Positions 1 to 4,780 of a stretch of 6,173 nt of DNA are shown one piece after another (positions within the stretch are counted from its first letter, which is position 1; each line of letters opens with the position of its first letter). Below the pieces are notes generated by a model that worked only from the letters and a program-made list of their open reading frames with translations, searched no databases and was not told the origin of the DNA. Origin of the DNA: DASUMP01 sp036277635 (GTDB lineage Bacteria; Actinomycetota; Acidimicrobiia; IMCC26256; PALSA-610); NCBI GenBank assembly GCA_036277635.1, contig DASUMP010000273.1:1-6173 (forward strand). The letters run 5' to 3'. The translations under genes were made by a program, and so were the position numbers.

Positions 1-104
1 GCCGCGTCGACGAGGAGCTCGATCGGCGAACGCGCCTGGTCGGCGGGGACGCGCTGGGCGGTCTGGCCGACGCCGACGACGACCGGGCTGCGGGGATCGG
101 GCAC
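1..104 (-). CDS. Thiolase-like (acetyl-CoA acetyltransferase family) protein, N-terminal fragment
   Basis: Only the first 34 codons are in the window; the gene continues past the left edge. The peptide has PVVVGVGQTAQR (residues 7-18) followed by ARSPIELLVDA (24-34). This resembles the N-terminus of the actinobacterial thiolase/SCP-x-like acetyl-CoA acetyltransferases, which begin with a 'TPVIVGVGQ' strand and then a 'SPLELM' helix. I chose the GTG at 104-102 because GGAG (113-110) lies 5 bases upstream. An in-frame TGA at 119-117 excludes starts further upstream, and the GTG at 110-108 overlaps the GGAG. It lies about 40 bases after the nuclease gene on the same strand, so it is probably the third gene of that operon. 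The catalytic Cys and His lie outside the window, so activity cannot be judged. The family assignment rests on a short segment recognised from memory. Confidence 0.6.
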   Translation of the reverse strand, partial: MPDPRSPVVVGVGQTAQRVPADQARSPIELLVDA

Positions 105-144
105 GACCACTCCGGGTCAGAGGAGGCGAACGAGCGGGGCGAGG

Positions 145-933
145 CTACTGGTCGTCATCGGCGGGGCCGCCGACGAGCAGCGCGGGCCAGACGGGTTCGC
201 CGACCGCCGCGCTGTCGGGACAGATCGACCGGTACCGGCACCACCGACAGACCGCTTCGTCGCGCACGCCGGTCCACCGTTCGGTGCGCCACATCGCTTC
301 GACGGCGCCGCGCAGCTCTTCGTCGATCGCAGCGAGGTCGTCGGCGTCGGGCTCGAACGGTTCCGGATCGTCCTCGGCGTCGGCGGCGAGGTGTTCGTAG
401 CGCAGCCGGAGGCGGAGGCCGCGCCGTTCGGCCTGCGGCGCCAACACGTGGGCTTGCACGCGCGCTCGCGGATCGTCACCCACGCGTAGGTGCGTGACGC
501 GGCCGGTCTTGTAGTCGCGAGCGTCGAGGATGCCGTCGTGGACCCACACCGCGTCGATACGAGCCGTGGCCATGAACATCGGCGGCGGGAGCCGATGGAA
601 GCGCGCGAGGTCGACTTCGTGCGCCGAGGACTCGACAGCGCCCGACGGGCAGCGGCGCGCGTGGCGCGCGAGCACACCCCGGTACACGTCGTCGTCGCAT
701 CCGTGGGACTCGAGTGCGTCGCGCACGGCGTCATCGTCGTGACACGACCCGTGCGCGTGCACGAAGCGCAACAGCTCGTGGACGAGCAGTCCGTGATCCG
801 GCGACGGTGACGGGTCGCTCGGCGGCGTCCCCAGCACGTGCTCGTTGAAGTGCAGCCGCGGGCACCGCAGCCAGCTGTCGAACGACGTCGGTGACACCGG
901 AACGATGTCGGGGAGTGCACGCGACCGACTCAT
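145..933 (-). CDS. PD-(D/E)XK nuclease family protein (RecB/Cas4-like) with Fe-S cysteines
   Basis: A 262-residue protein with the layout of a stand-alone RecB/Cas4-type exonuclease domain. In order: SPTSFDSWLRCPR (14-26) carries the first cysteine (C24) in the helix typical of this superfamily; H52 in GLLVHELL is the motif I histidine; D127 in ARIDAV is motif II; D140 and K142 in ARDYKTG are motif III; Q160 is in the following helix; and C229-x2-C232-x5-C238 closes the protein. One N-terminal cysteine plus C-x2-C-x5-C is the Fe-S arrangement known from AddB and Cas4. Members cut or resect DNA ends, usually 5'-3', in repair or processing complexes. I chose the ATG at 933-931 because it overlaps the upstream stop as ATGA; an in-frame ATG at 981 would add 16 Arg-rich residues inside the upstream gene. 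No helicase domain is present. Substrate and pathway are unknown. The active-site set looks complete, so catalysis is likely. Confidence 0.82.
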   Translation of the reverse strand: MSRSRALPDIVPVSPTSFDSWLRCPRLHFNEHVLGTPPSDPSPSPDHGLLVHELLRFVHAHGSCHDDDAVRDALESHGCDDDVYRGVLARHARRCPSGAVESSAHEVDLARFHRLPPPMFMATARIDAVWVHDGILDARDYKTGRVTHLRVGDDPRARVQAHVLAPQAERRGLRLRLRYEHLAADAEDDPEPFEPDADDLAAIDEELRGAVEAMWRTERWTGVRDEAVCRWCRYRSICPDSAAVGEPVWPALLVGGPADDDQ

Positions 934-1607
934 CGACGCCCGTGGGGTTCGCAGCCGGCGACGAACGCGCACCGAGCGCATTCAGCTCCGGGTCGGGCTC
1001 GTCCGGTGGCGGCGTGCGCGCGGAGCTCCGCCACTCGCTTCGCCAGCCAGGCGTCGTGTTCGGCGGCGTCACGCTCGAGCTCGACGTCGAGCGCCACGAT
1101 CCGGACCTCGAGGAGGTCGGCGCTGACGATGCGGATCCGCTCCTGTGCCCAGGGACGGGCGCGCAGCGCCGCGAACCGCACGTCGACGTCGTCGAGCGGA
1201 CGGCCCCCGAGGAGGAGGCGGCGCAGCTCGCAGGTGCCGTCGGCGTGCTCGAACGGCAAGCCGACGTTGCCGACGAGGCGGACACCGTGGTCGGGGAGCT
1301 GCGTCTCCCATTCGTCGAACGCGTCATCGGCGGAGCGGGCCGGAACGTGGCCGAACAACGCGAAGTAGCCGCGGACCGCCGCCGCATACACCCGCTGGTG
1401 CTCGGGCTCGAGGTCGGTCGGCGCGACGAACCCGCTGGGGTTCGGTGTCCCCGGCGTGGCGTGCGCGAGTCGCGCGTCGGCGTGGAGGCGGTTGGCGAGT
1501 GCGAAGCGGGCGCCCGACCCGAAGTTCTTCGACTTCGGCTCGGCGAGCTCCTTGGCGAGGCGCCGCGCGCAGCCGCCGACGCCGATCCGGAGCTGGGCCC
1601 CCGTCAC
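930..1607 (-). CDS. Degenerate PD-(D/E)XK (RecB-like) Fe-S protein, probable non-catalytic partner
   Basis: About 225 residues. It starts MTGAQLRIGVGGCARRL, which aligns with the cysteine-bearing first helix of the next gene, and ends CARCAFVAGC (C210, C213, C219), the same C-x2-C-x5-C spacing. With C13 this makes a four-cysteine Fe-S set. The stretch where motifs II and III should lie (about 112-135, RLVGNVGLPF then GTCELRRLLLGG) has no D and no DxK, although E101 may match a conserved glutamate. I infer a nuclease fold kept for structure, DNA binding or pairing rather than cutting. The GTG start at 1607-1605 has GGAG 9 bases upstream. A GTG at 1631-1629 (eight residues longer) is possible but has no Shine-Dalgarno, and an ATG at 1715 would add a low-complexity Arg/Pro/Gly leader that looks non-coding. 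It is the first gene of the minus-strand operon and overlaps the active homologue by ATGA. Homology is by motif inspection only. Confidence 0.65.
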   Translation of the reverse strand: MTGAQLRIGVGGCARRLAKELAEPKSKNFGSGARFALANRLHADARLAHATPGTPNPSGFVAPTDLEPEHQRVYAAAVRGYFALFGHVPARSADDAFDEWETQLPDHGVRLVGNVGLPFEHADGTCELRRLLLGGRPLDDVDVRFAALRARPWAQERIRIVSADLLEVRIVALDVELERDAAEHDAWLAKRVAELRAHAATGRARPGAECARCAFVAGCEPHGRR

Positions 1608-1659
1608 CTTGGTGAGCTCCGGTTCTTCCACGACCCGAGGATACGGACCACTGCCCGGG

Positions 1660-1675
1660 CCGGGTCGGGACCCGG
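1660..1675. repeat. Inverted repeat upstream of the nuclease-pair operon
   Basis: CCGGGTC (1660-1666) and GACCCGG (1669-1675) form a perfect 7-bp inverted repeat with a 2-base centre. It lies 53 bases upstream of the GTG at 1607 on the minus strand, so it could be an operator or a short leader hairpin. In sequence this GC-rich it could also be chance, and no matching second copy was found. Confidence 0.3.
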
Positions 1676-1773
1676 GTTCGCGCGCGCAGCGTGGTGGATG
1701 GCGCCGGCGCAGCATGGGTCGAACGGCCTACGCGGTCCGTTGGGTCCCAATCGTCCGATACGATGGCGGTTCT

Positions 1774-1844
1774 CGGTCCGACACTCTCCGCGCATGGGAC
1801 ATACAGCCCATGACGCTGAACACGGAGAGTGGTATCGTGGACCG
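1774..1844. repeat. Long three-tier imperfect hairpin in the divergent intergenic region
   Basis: Three nested perfect arms: CGGTCC (1774-1779) with GGACCG (1839-1844); CACTCTCCG (1782-1790) with CGGAGAGTG (1823-1831); CATGGG (1793-1798) with CCCATG (1807-1812). The loop is 8 bases (1799-1806). Internal loops are 2 against 7 bases and 2 against 10 bases. The total is 21 paired bases, all in order about one centre. It could be a folded RNA at the start of the surface-protein leader, a bidirectional transcription signal, or a protein-binding site in DNA. The right arm overlaps a weak promoter candidate. No run of T follows it, so it is not a classical terminator. Confidence 0.6.
1810..1838 (+). 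promoter_or_regulatory. Possible sigma-70-type promoter for the surface-protein gene
   Basis: ATGACG (1810-1815) and TATCGT (1833-1838) are separated by 17 bases; each matches four of six positions of TTGACA/TATAAT. A start near 1845 would give a leader of about 170 bases. The boxes sit in the right side of the nested hairpin, so the hairpin would then act at the DNA level. This is a weak call based on spacing and partial matches. Confidence 0.3.
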
Positions 1845-1861
1845 TGAACGGACTGGGCGGC

Positions 1862-1990
1862 GGTGGTGCGAGTCCTGCGGGACGAGCATCACCACCTCCG
1901 AAAGAACGCGTGGAACGGGGGAGACAACCCGTTCCCGTGGGGAGGCACAGATCTCCCGGGCAGGAGCTGGTCACGGCGCCCGGGAAGGAG
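1862..1990 (+). ncRNA. Candidate structured 5' leader (possible cis-regulatory RNA) before the LPITG surface protein
   Basis: The leader has closely packed stems. GGTGGTG (1862-1868) pairs with CACCACC (1890-1896) and encloses GTCC/GGAC (1872-1875, 1880-1883) with loop TGCG. GGAACGGG (1912-1919) pairs with CCCGTTCC (1928-1935) around loop GGAGACAA. GGGAG (1940-1944) pairs with CTCCC (1953-1957). CCCGGG (1955-1960) can pair with CCCGGG (1979-1984), which directly abuts AAGGAG (1985-1990). Some pairings exclude each other: CCTCC (1895-1899) can instead pair with GGAGG (1941-1945), and the last two stems share 1955-1957. That is the logic of a switch acting on ribosome access. I compared it by eye with TPP, FMN, cobalamin, SAM, glycine, ZTP, c-di-GMP and c-di-AMP riboswitch cores and recognised none. 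Function is unproven. Confidence 0.4.
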
Positions 1991-2017
1991 CCAGCGTGAA
2001 CCCGGCCCCACGACCGG

Positions 2018-2944
2018 ATGAAGGGAACCGTCGTGGGTACTGCCAGGAACGCGGCTCGTCGAGGCGGCACGTTGCTCGTCACGCTGGGCACGCTCATCGT
2101 TGCCACCGGACTCGTCGGCTTCATGGGGATCGGCGTCGCGTCCTCCGCGTCGGTCGCTCCCGTGTTCGTCGCCGGGAACCCCAGTTGCGCCGACCTCGGC
2201 TTCGACTTCGAGGTGAAGGCCGACCCGCCGAACGCGGGCGACTACTCGAACGGCACGCTCGACGTCACGGTGACGCGCAACGGCGCGTCGTTCAGCTGGA
2301 CGTCGAACATCGCCATCCCCGCGGTGATCGCCAAGGGCGGCCCGAACGCGAACGTCTACTACTACAACCCCGCGTCGTTCGGTGACACGAACCTCGTCTC
2401 GCCGACCAACGCCAGCAACGGGCAGCCGTACGGTCTGAGCCACATCAGCTTCTGCTACGACGCGGTCGTGACCACGACCACGGCGGCGCCGACGACCACG
2501 ACGACCGAGGCGCCGACGACCACGACGGAAGCCCCGACCACGACGACGACCGAGGCGCCGACCACGACGACGACCGAGGCGCCGACGACCACGACGACCG
2601 AGGCGCCGACCACGACGACGACCGAGGCGCCGACGACCACGACGACCGAGGCGCCGACGACGACGACCTCGATCGTGATCCAGTCGACCACCACGGTCCC
2701 CGAGGAGACCACGACGACCACCGAGGCGCCGACCACGACCACCGAGGTCTCGCCGACCAGTGTCGTGATCGACACGGTGCCGACGACCGTCGCGCAGCAG
2801 GCGACCACCAGCACCACCGCTGGTGGCGGCACGTTGCCGATCACCGGTGCGAGCCCGCAGCTCTTGCTGCTCGTCGGCTTCGGCCTGCTCGGCATCGGTG
2901 CCCGCCTCGTGGCTTCCGGACGCCGTCCGCGCTTCGAGGTCTGA
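2018..2944 (+). CDS. Secreted LPITG sortase-anchored surface protein with Thr/Glu/Ala/Pro repeat stalk
   Basis: 308 residues, in order: a basic N-terminus with an RR pair (14-15) and a hydrophobic core (18-41), a Sec signal peptide probably cleaved near A44; an extracellular domain (about 45-150) with two cysteines (C57, C146) likely to form a disulfide, ending in GLSHISFCYD, a motif I recall from actinobacterial surface and adhesin-like proteins; a threonine-rich stalk (about 152-270) of TTTTTEAP repeats, then looser Thr/Val sequence; and LPITG (273-277), a hydrophobic helix and the basic tail GRRPRFEV. This is a complete class A-type sortase signal, so the protein should be linked to the cell wall with the small domain held outward. 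The stalk is a likely O-glycosylation target by analogy with other Thr-rich stalks. No sortase gene is in the window. The ATG at 2018 has no good Shine-Dalgarno; an in-frame GTG at 2033 (GGGA six bases upstream) is an alternative five residues shorter. Ligand and role are unknown. Confidence 0.85.
   Translation: MKGTVVGTARNAARRGGTLLVTLGTLIVATGLVGFMGIGVASSASVAPVFVAGNPSCADLGFDFEVKADPPNAGDYSNGTLDVTVTRNGASFSWTSNIAIPAVIAKGGPNANVYYYNPASFGDTNLVSPTNASNGQPYGLSHISFCYDAVVTTTTAAPTTTTTEAPTTTTEAPTTTTTEAPTTTTTEAPTTTTTEAPTTTTTEAPTTTTTEAPTTTTSIVIQSTTTVPEETTTTTEAPTTTTEVSPTSVVIDTVPTTVAQQATTSTTAGGGTLPITGASPQLLLLVGFGLLGIGARLVASGRRPRFEV
2486..2650 (+). repeat. Tandem 24-base coding repeats (APTTTTTE) with a 48-base higher-order unit
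   Basis: Seven units: 2486-2509, 2510-2530 (21 bases, one Thr codon short), 2531-2554, 2555-2578, 2579-2602, 2603-2626 and 2627-2650. They come in two codon versions, A (ACG ACC ACG ACG ACC) and B (ACC ACG ACG ACG ACC), both encoding five Thr. From 2555 the order is B-A-B-A, so 2555-2602 and 2603-2650 are identical 48-base copies, which suggests a recent duplication of a pair. A diverged eighth unit begins at 2651. Gain or loss of a unit keeps the frame and only changes stalk length. Confidence 0.9.
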
Positions 2945-2958
2945 CACGAGCGACCCGC

Positions 2959-2976
2959 GTGCTCGCGAGCGAGCAC
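2959..2976 (+). terminator. Small hairpin after the surface-protein gene
   Basis: GTGCTCG (2959-2965) and CGAGCAC (2970-2976) form a perfect 7-bp stem with loop CGAG, starting 15 bases after the stop codon. No T-run follows. It may assist the stronger hairpin 17 bases downstream or protect the 3' end of the mRNA. Confidence 0.4.
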
Positions 2977-2992
2977 TCGGTGAACTGAGCAT

Positions 2993-3021
2993 CGCCCCCG
3001 GGTGCCCACGGCCCGGGGGCG
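2993..3021 (+). terminator. GC-rich terminator hairpin between the surface-protein gene and rpiB
   Basis: CGCCCCCGGG (2993-3002) and CCCGGGGGCG (3012-3021) form a perfect 10-bp stem with a 9-base loop, about 50 bases after the stop codon. Only TT follows, so the U-tract is almost absent, as is common for actinobacterial intrinsic terminators. It would separate the surface protein's transcript from the rpiB operon. Confidence 0.7.
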
Positions 3022-3036
3022 TTGCGCGTCCGTCAC

Positions 3037-3042
3037 TACACT
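3037..3042 (+). promoter_or_regulatory. Probable -10 box of a leaderless rpiB transcript
   Basis: TACACT fits the TAnnnT pattern of actinobacterial housekeeping -10 boxes. It ends 7 bases before the GTG at 3050, so transcription should start at or next to that codon and leave no 5' leader. This fits the absence of any Shine-Dalgarno before the GTG. I see no clear -35 box at the right distance. Confidence 0.5.
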
Positions 3043-3049
3043 CGCTCGG

Positions 3050-3526
3050 GTGCGGGTGGCGATCGGTGCCGACCATGCGGGGTTCCCGCTGAAGCAACAC
3101 CTGGTCGCCGTCCTCGGCGCCGGCGGCCACGACGTGGTCGACCTCGGCACCGACTCCGATGCCAGCGTCGACTACCCGCCGATCTGTGCCGCCGTCGCAC
3201 GCGCCGTCGTGCGTGGCGACGCCGACCGGGGCGTGGTGCTCGGGGGGAGCGGTCAGGGCGAGCAGATCGCGGCCAACAAGGTGCACGGCGCGCGCGCCGC
3301 GCTCTGCCACGACCTCTACACCGCGCGCATGAGCCGGGCGCACAACGACGCCAACGTGCTCGCGATGGGGGCGCGGATCATCGCACCGGCGCTCGCCGAG
3401 GAGATCCTCGAGCTGTGGCTCGCCACGCCGTTCGACGGTGGTCGCCACGAGCGCCGGATCGAACAGATCGCACAGATCGAACGCGACGAGTCGTCCACCG
3501 CCGAGCTCGCGAGGGAGCACCGATGA
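3050..3526 (+). CDS. rpiB: Ribose-5-phosphate isomerase B (RpiB/LacAB family)
   Basis: 158 residues, normal for the family. The cytoplasmic enzyme interconverts ribose 5-phosphate and ribulose 5-phosphate in the non-oxidative pentose phosphate pathway. It opens with [11 protein letters not shown] (2-12), where D8 and H9 bind the phosphosugar. The active-site loop GGSGQGEQ (65-72) carries E71, the counterpart of catalytic Glu75 in the M. tuberculosis enzyme, so this is the actinobacterial Glu type rather than the E. coli Cys type. H98 and N99 in RAHNDAN match the ring-opening His102 and Asn103. The GTG at 3050 places the first strand correctly; an upstream ATG at 3022 is in another frame, and an earlier in-frame start at 3002 would lie inside the terminator. 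No Shine-Dalgarno is visible, and a leaderless mRNA is likely. The stop overlaps the glyA start as ATGA, so the two genes are translationally coupled. Confidence 0.93.
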   Translation: MRVAIGADHAGFPLKQHLVAVLGAGGHDVVDLGTDSDASVDYPPICAAVARAVVRGDADRGVVLGGSGQGEQIAANKVHGARAALCHDLYTARMSRAHNDANVLAMGARIIAPALAEEILELWLATPFDGGRHERRIEQIAQIERDESSTAELAREHR

Positions 3527-4767
3527 CGAGCCCACTCCACGACACCGATCCCGCGATCGCCGACATCGTCCGCCGGGAGCTCGAGCGCCAGAACACCACG
3601 ATCCAGCTGATCGCGTCCGAGAACTTCACGTCGCCGGCGGTGCTCGAGGCCCAGGGCTCCGTCCTCACGAACAAGTACTCGGAGGGCTATCCGGCGAAGC
3701 GTTACTACGGCGGCAACCAGGTCGTCGACGAAGCCGAAGAGCTCGCGCGCCAACGGGTGTGCGCGCTGTTCGGCGCCGATCACGCGAACGTGCAGCCCCA
3801 CTCGGGTGCGAACGCGAACATGGCCGCCTTCCTCGCGCTGCTCGAGCCGGGCGACAAGGTGCTCGGCATGCGCCTCGACCAGGGGGGCCACCTCACGCAC
3901 GGCTCGCCGGTCAACTTCAGCGGCCGCCTCTACGACTTCGTCGCGTACGGCGTCGACGACGACTCCGAGACCATCGACTACGACGCCGTGCGCGCGCTGG
4001 CGCAGCGCGAGCGGCCGAAGCTCGTCATCGCCGGCGCCACTGCGTATCCGCGCGTGATCGACTTCGCGGCGTTCCGATCCATCGCCGACGAGGTCGGCGC
4101 ACTGCTGCTCGTCGACGCCGCGCACATCGCCGGTCTGATCGCCGGCGGCGCGCACCCGAGCCCGGTGCCGTTCGCCGACGTCGTCACGTTCACGACCCAC
4201 AAGACGCTGCGCGGCCCTCGCGCCGGCACGATCCTGTGCCGTTCCGACCTCGCAACCGCGATCGACAAGGCCGTGTTCCCCGGGTTGCAGGGCGGTCCGC
4301 TGATGCACGTCATCGCCGCGAAGGCGGTGGCGTTCCACGAAGCGGCGCAGCCGTCGTTCCGCACCTACGCGGCCGACATCGTCACCAACGCGCGTGCCCT
4401 CGCCGACGCGCTGGCGAACGAGGGGTTCCGGATCGTGTCGGGCGGCACCGACAACCACCTGCTGCTCGTCGACCTCAGACCGTTCGGCGTCACCGGCAAG
4501 GTCGCGCAGGAAGCACTCGATCGCGCCGGGATCACCACGAACAAGAACGCGATCCCGAACGATCCCGAGAAGCCGTTCGTGACGAGCGGGTTGCGGCTCG
4601 GCACTGCGGCGGTCACGACCGCGGGGATGGGCCCGGGGGAGATGGCCGAGATCGCGTCGTTGATCGGCACGGTGCTGCGCGCGGTCGACGACGACTCCGT
4701 GGCGGCCGACGTGCGCGAGATGGCCGCACGGCTCTGCTCGAAGTTCACGCCGTACCCGGCGCAGTAG
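3523..4767 (+). CDS. glyA: Serine hydroxymethyltransferase (PLP-dependent)
   Basis: 414 residues, full length. The cytoplasmic enzyme converts serine and tetrahydrofolate to glycine and 5,10-methylene-tetrahydrofolate, the main entry of one-carbon units. Family signatures run the whole length: [12 protein letters not shown] near the N-terminus, [32 protein letters not shown] (D198 and H201, matching E. coli D200 and H203), and [12 protein letters not shown] with the PLP-binding lysine K227 (E. coli K229). The C-terminal half has [13 protein letters not shown] and [12 protein letters not shown]. The ATG at 3523 overlaps the rpiB stop as ATGA and also has a strong AGGGAG (3512-3517) 5 bases upstream, so it can recruit ribosomes itself as well as by coupling. 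No residue looks aberrant. Confidence 0.97.
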   Translation: MTSPLHDTDPAIADIVRRELERQNTTIQLIASENFTSPAVLEAQGSVLTNKYSEGYPAKRYYGGNQVVDEAEELARQRVCALFGADHANVQPHSGANANMAAFLALLEPGDKVLGMRLDQGGHLTHGSPVNFSGRLYDFVAYGVDDDSETIDYDAVRALAQRERPKLVIAGATAYPRVIDFAAFRSIADEVGALLLVDAAHIAGLIAGGAHPSPVPFADVVTFTTHKTLRGPRAGTILCRSDLATAIDKAVFPGLQGGPLMHVIAAKAVAFHEAAQPSFRTYAADIVTNARALADALANEGFRIVSGGTDNHLLLVDLRPFGVTGKVAQEALDRAGITTNKNAIPNDPEKPFVTSGLRLGTAAVTTAGMGPGEMAEIASLIGTVLRAVDDDSVAADVREMAARLCSKFTPYPAQ

Positions 4768-4780
4768 CGATCGGTCTGCG

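Larger units (their letters stand above)
1608..2017. other. Divergent intergenic region, about 410 bases, without a convincing gene
   Basis: It lies between the start of the minus-strand nuclease pair and the start of the plus-strand surface protein, so it should hold two outward promoters. Reading frames across it give Arg/Pro/Gly-rich peptides with no recognisable fold, and I call no gene. It contains the 7-bp inverted repeat, the three-tier hairpin, the structured leader and a strong Shine-Dalgarno at 1985-1990, listed separately. I saw no tRNA, no CRISPR-like repeat array and no insertion-sequence ends. I could not pick a convincing promoter for the minus-strand operon. Confidence 0.6.

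Noticed and set aside
1740..1764. TTGGGT...TACGAT as a promoter
   Set aside because: The spacing is only 13 bases, too short for a sigma-70-type promoter.
891..1847. 318-codon plus-strand frame opposite the degenerate nuclease-fold gene
   Set aside because: It has no recognisable motif, while the minus frame has the Cys helix, C-x2-C-x5-C and ATGA coupling.
1800..2017. Glycine or ZTP riboswitch, tmRNA, RNase P RNA or SRP RNA
   Set aside because: None of the conserved core sequences I can recall for these RNAs is present; the stems are real but unassigned.
2486..2650. CRISPR-like regular repeats
   Set aside because: The units are contiguous 24-base codon repeats without spacers and lie inside a clear coding frame.
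2455..3150. Minus-strand frame with VVVVVGAS repeats resembling a membrane protein
   Set aside because: It is the reverse complement of the TTTTTEAP repeat; the plus frame has a signal peptide, LPITG and a sensible domain order.
1889..3535. 548-codon minus-strand open frame with Gly/Arg-rich repeats
   Set aside because: It is the antisense of the Thr-codon repeat and of rpiB; the RRGRRRLGRR-like repeats simply mirror the ACC/ACG repeats.
3022..4767. One long open frame suggesting an RpiB-GlyA fusion of 581 residues
   Set aside because: The part before 3523 is out of frame with rpiB and reads as Arg-rich nonsense; rpiB lies in another frame and ends in an ATGA overlap with glyA.
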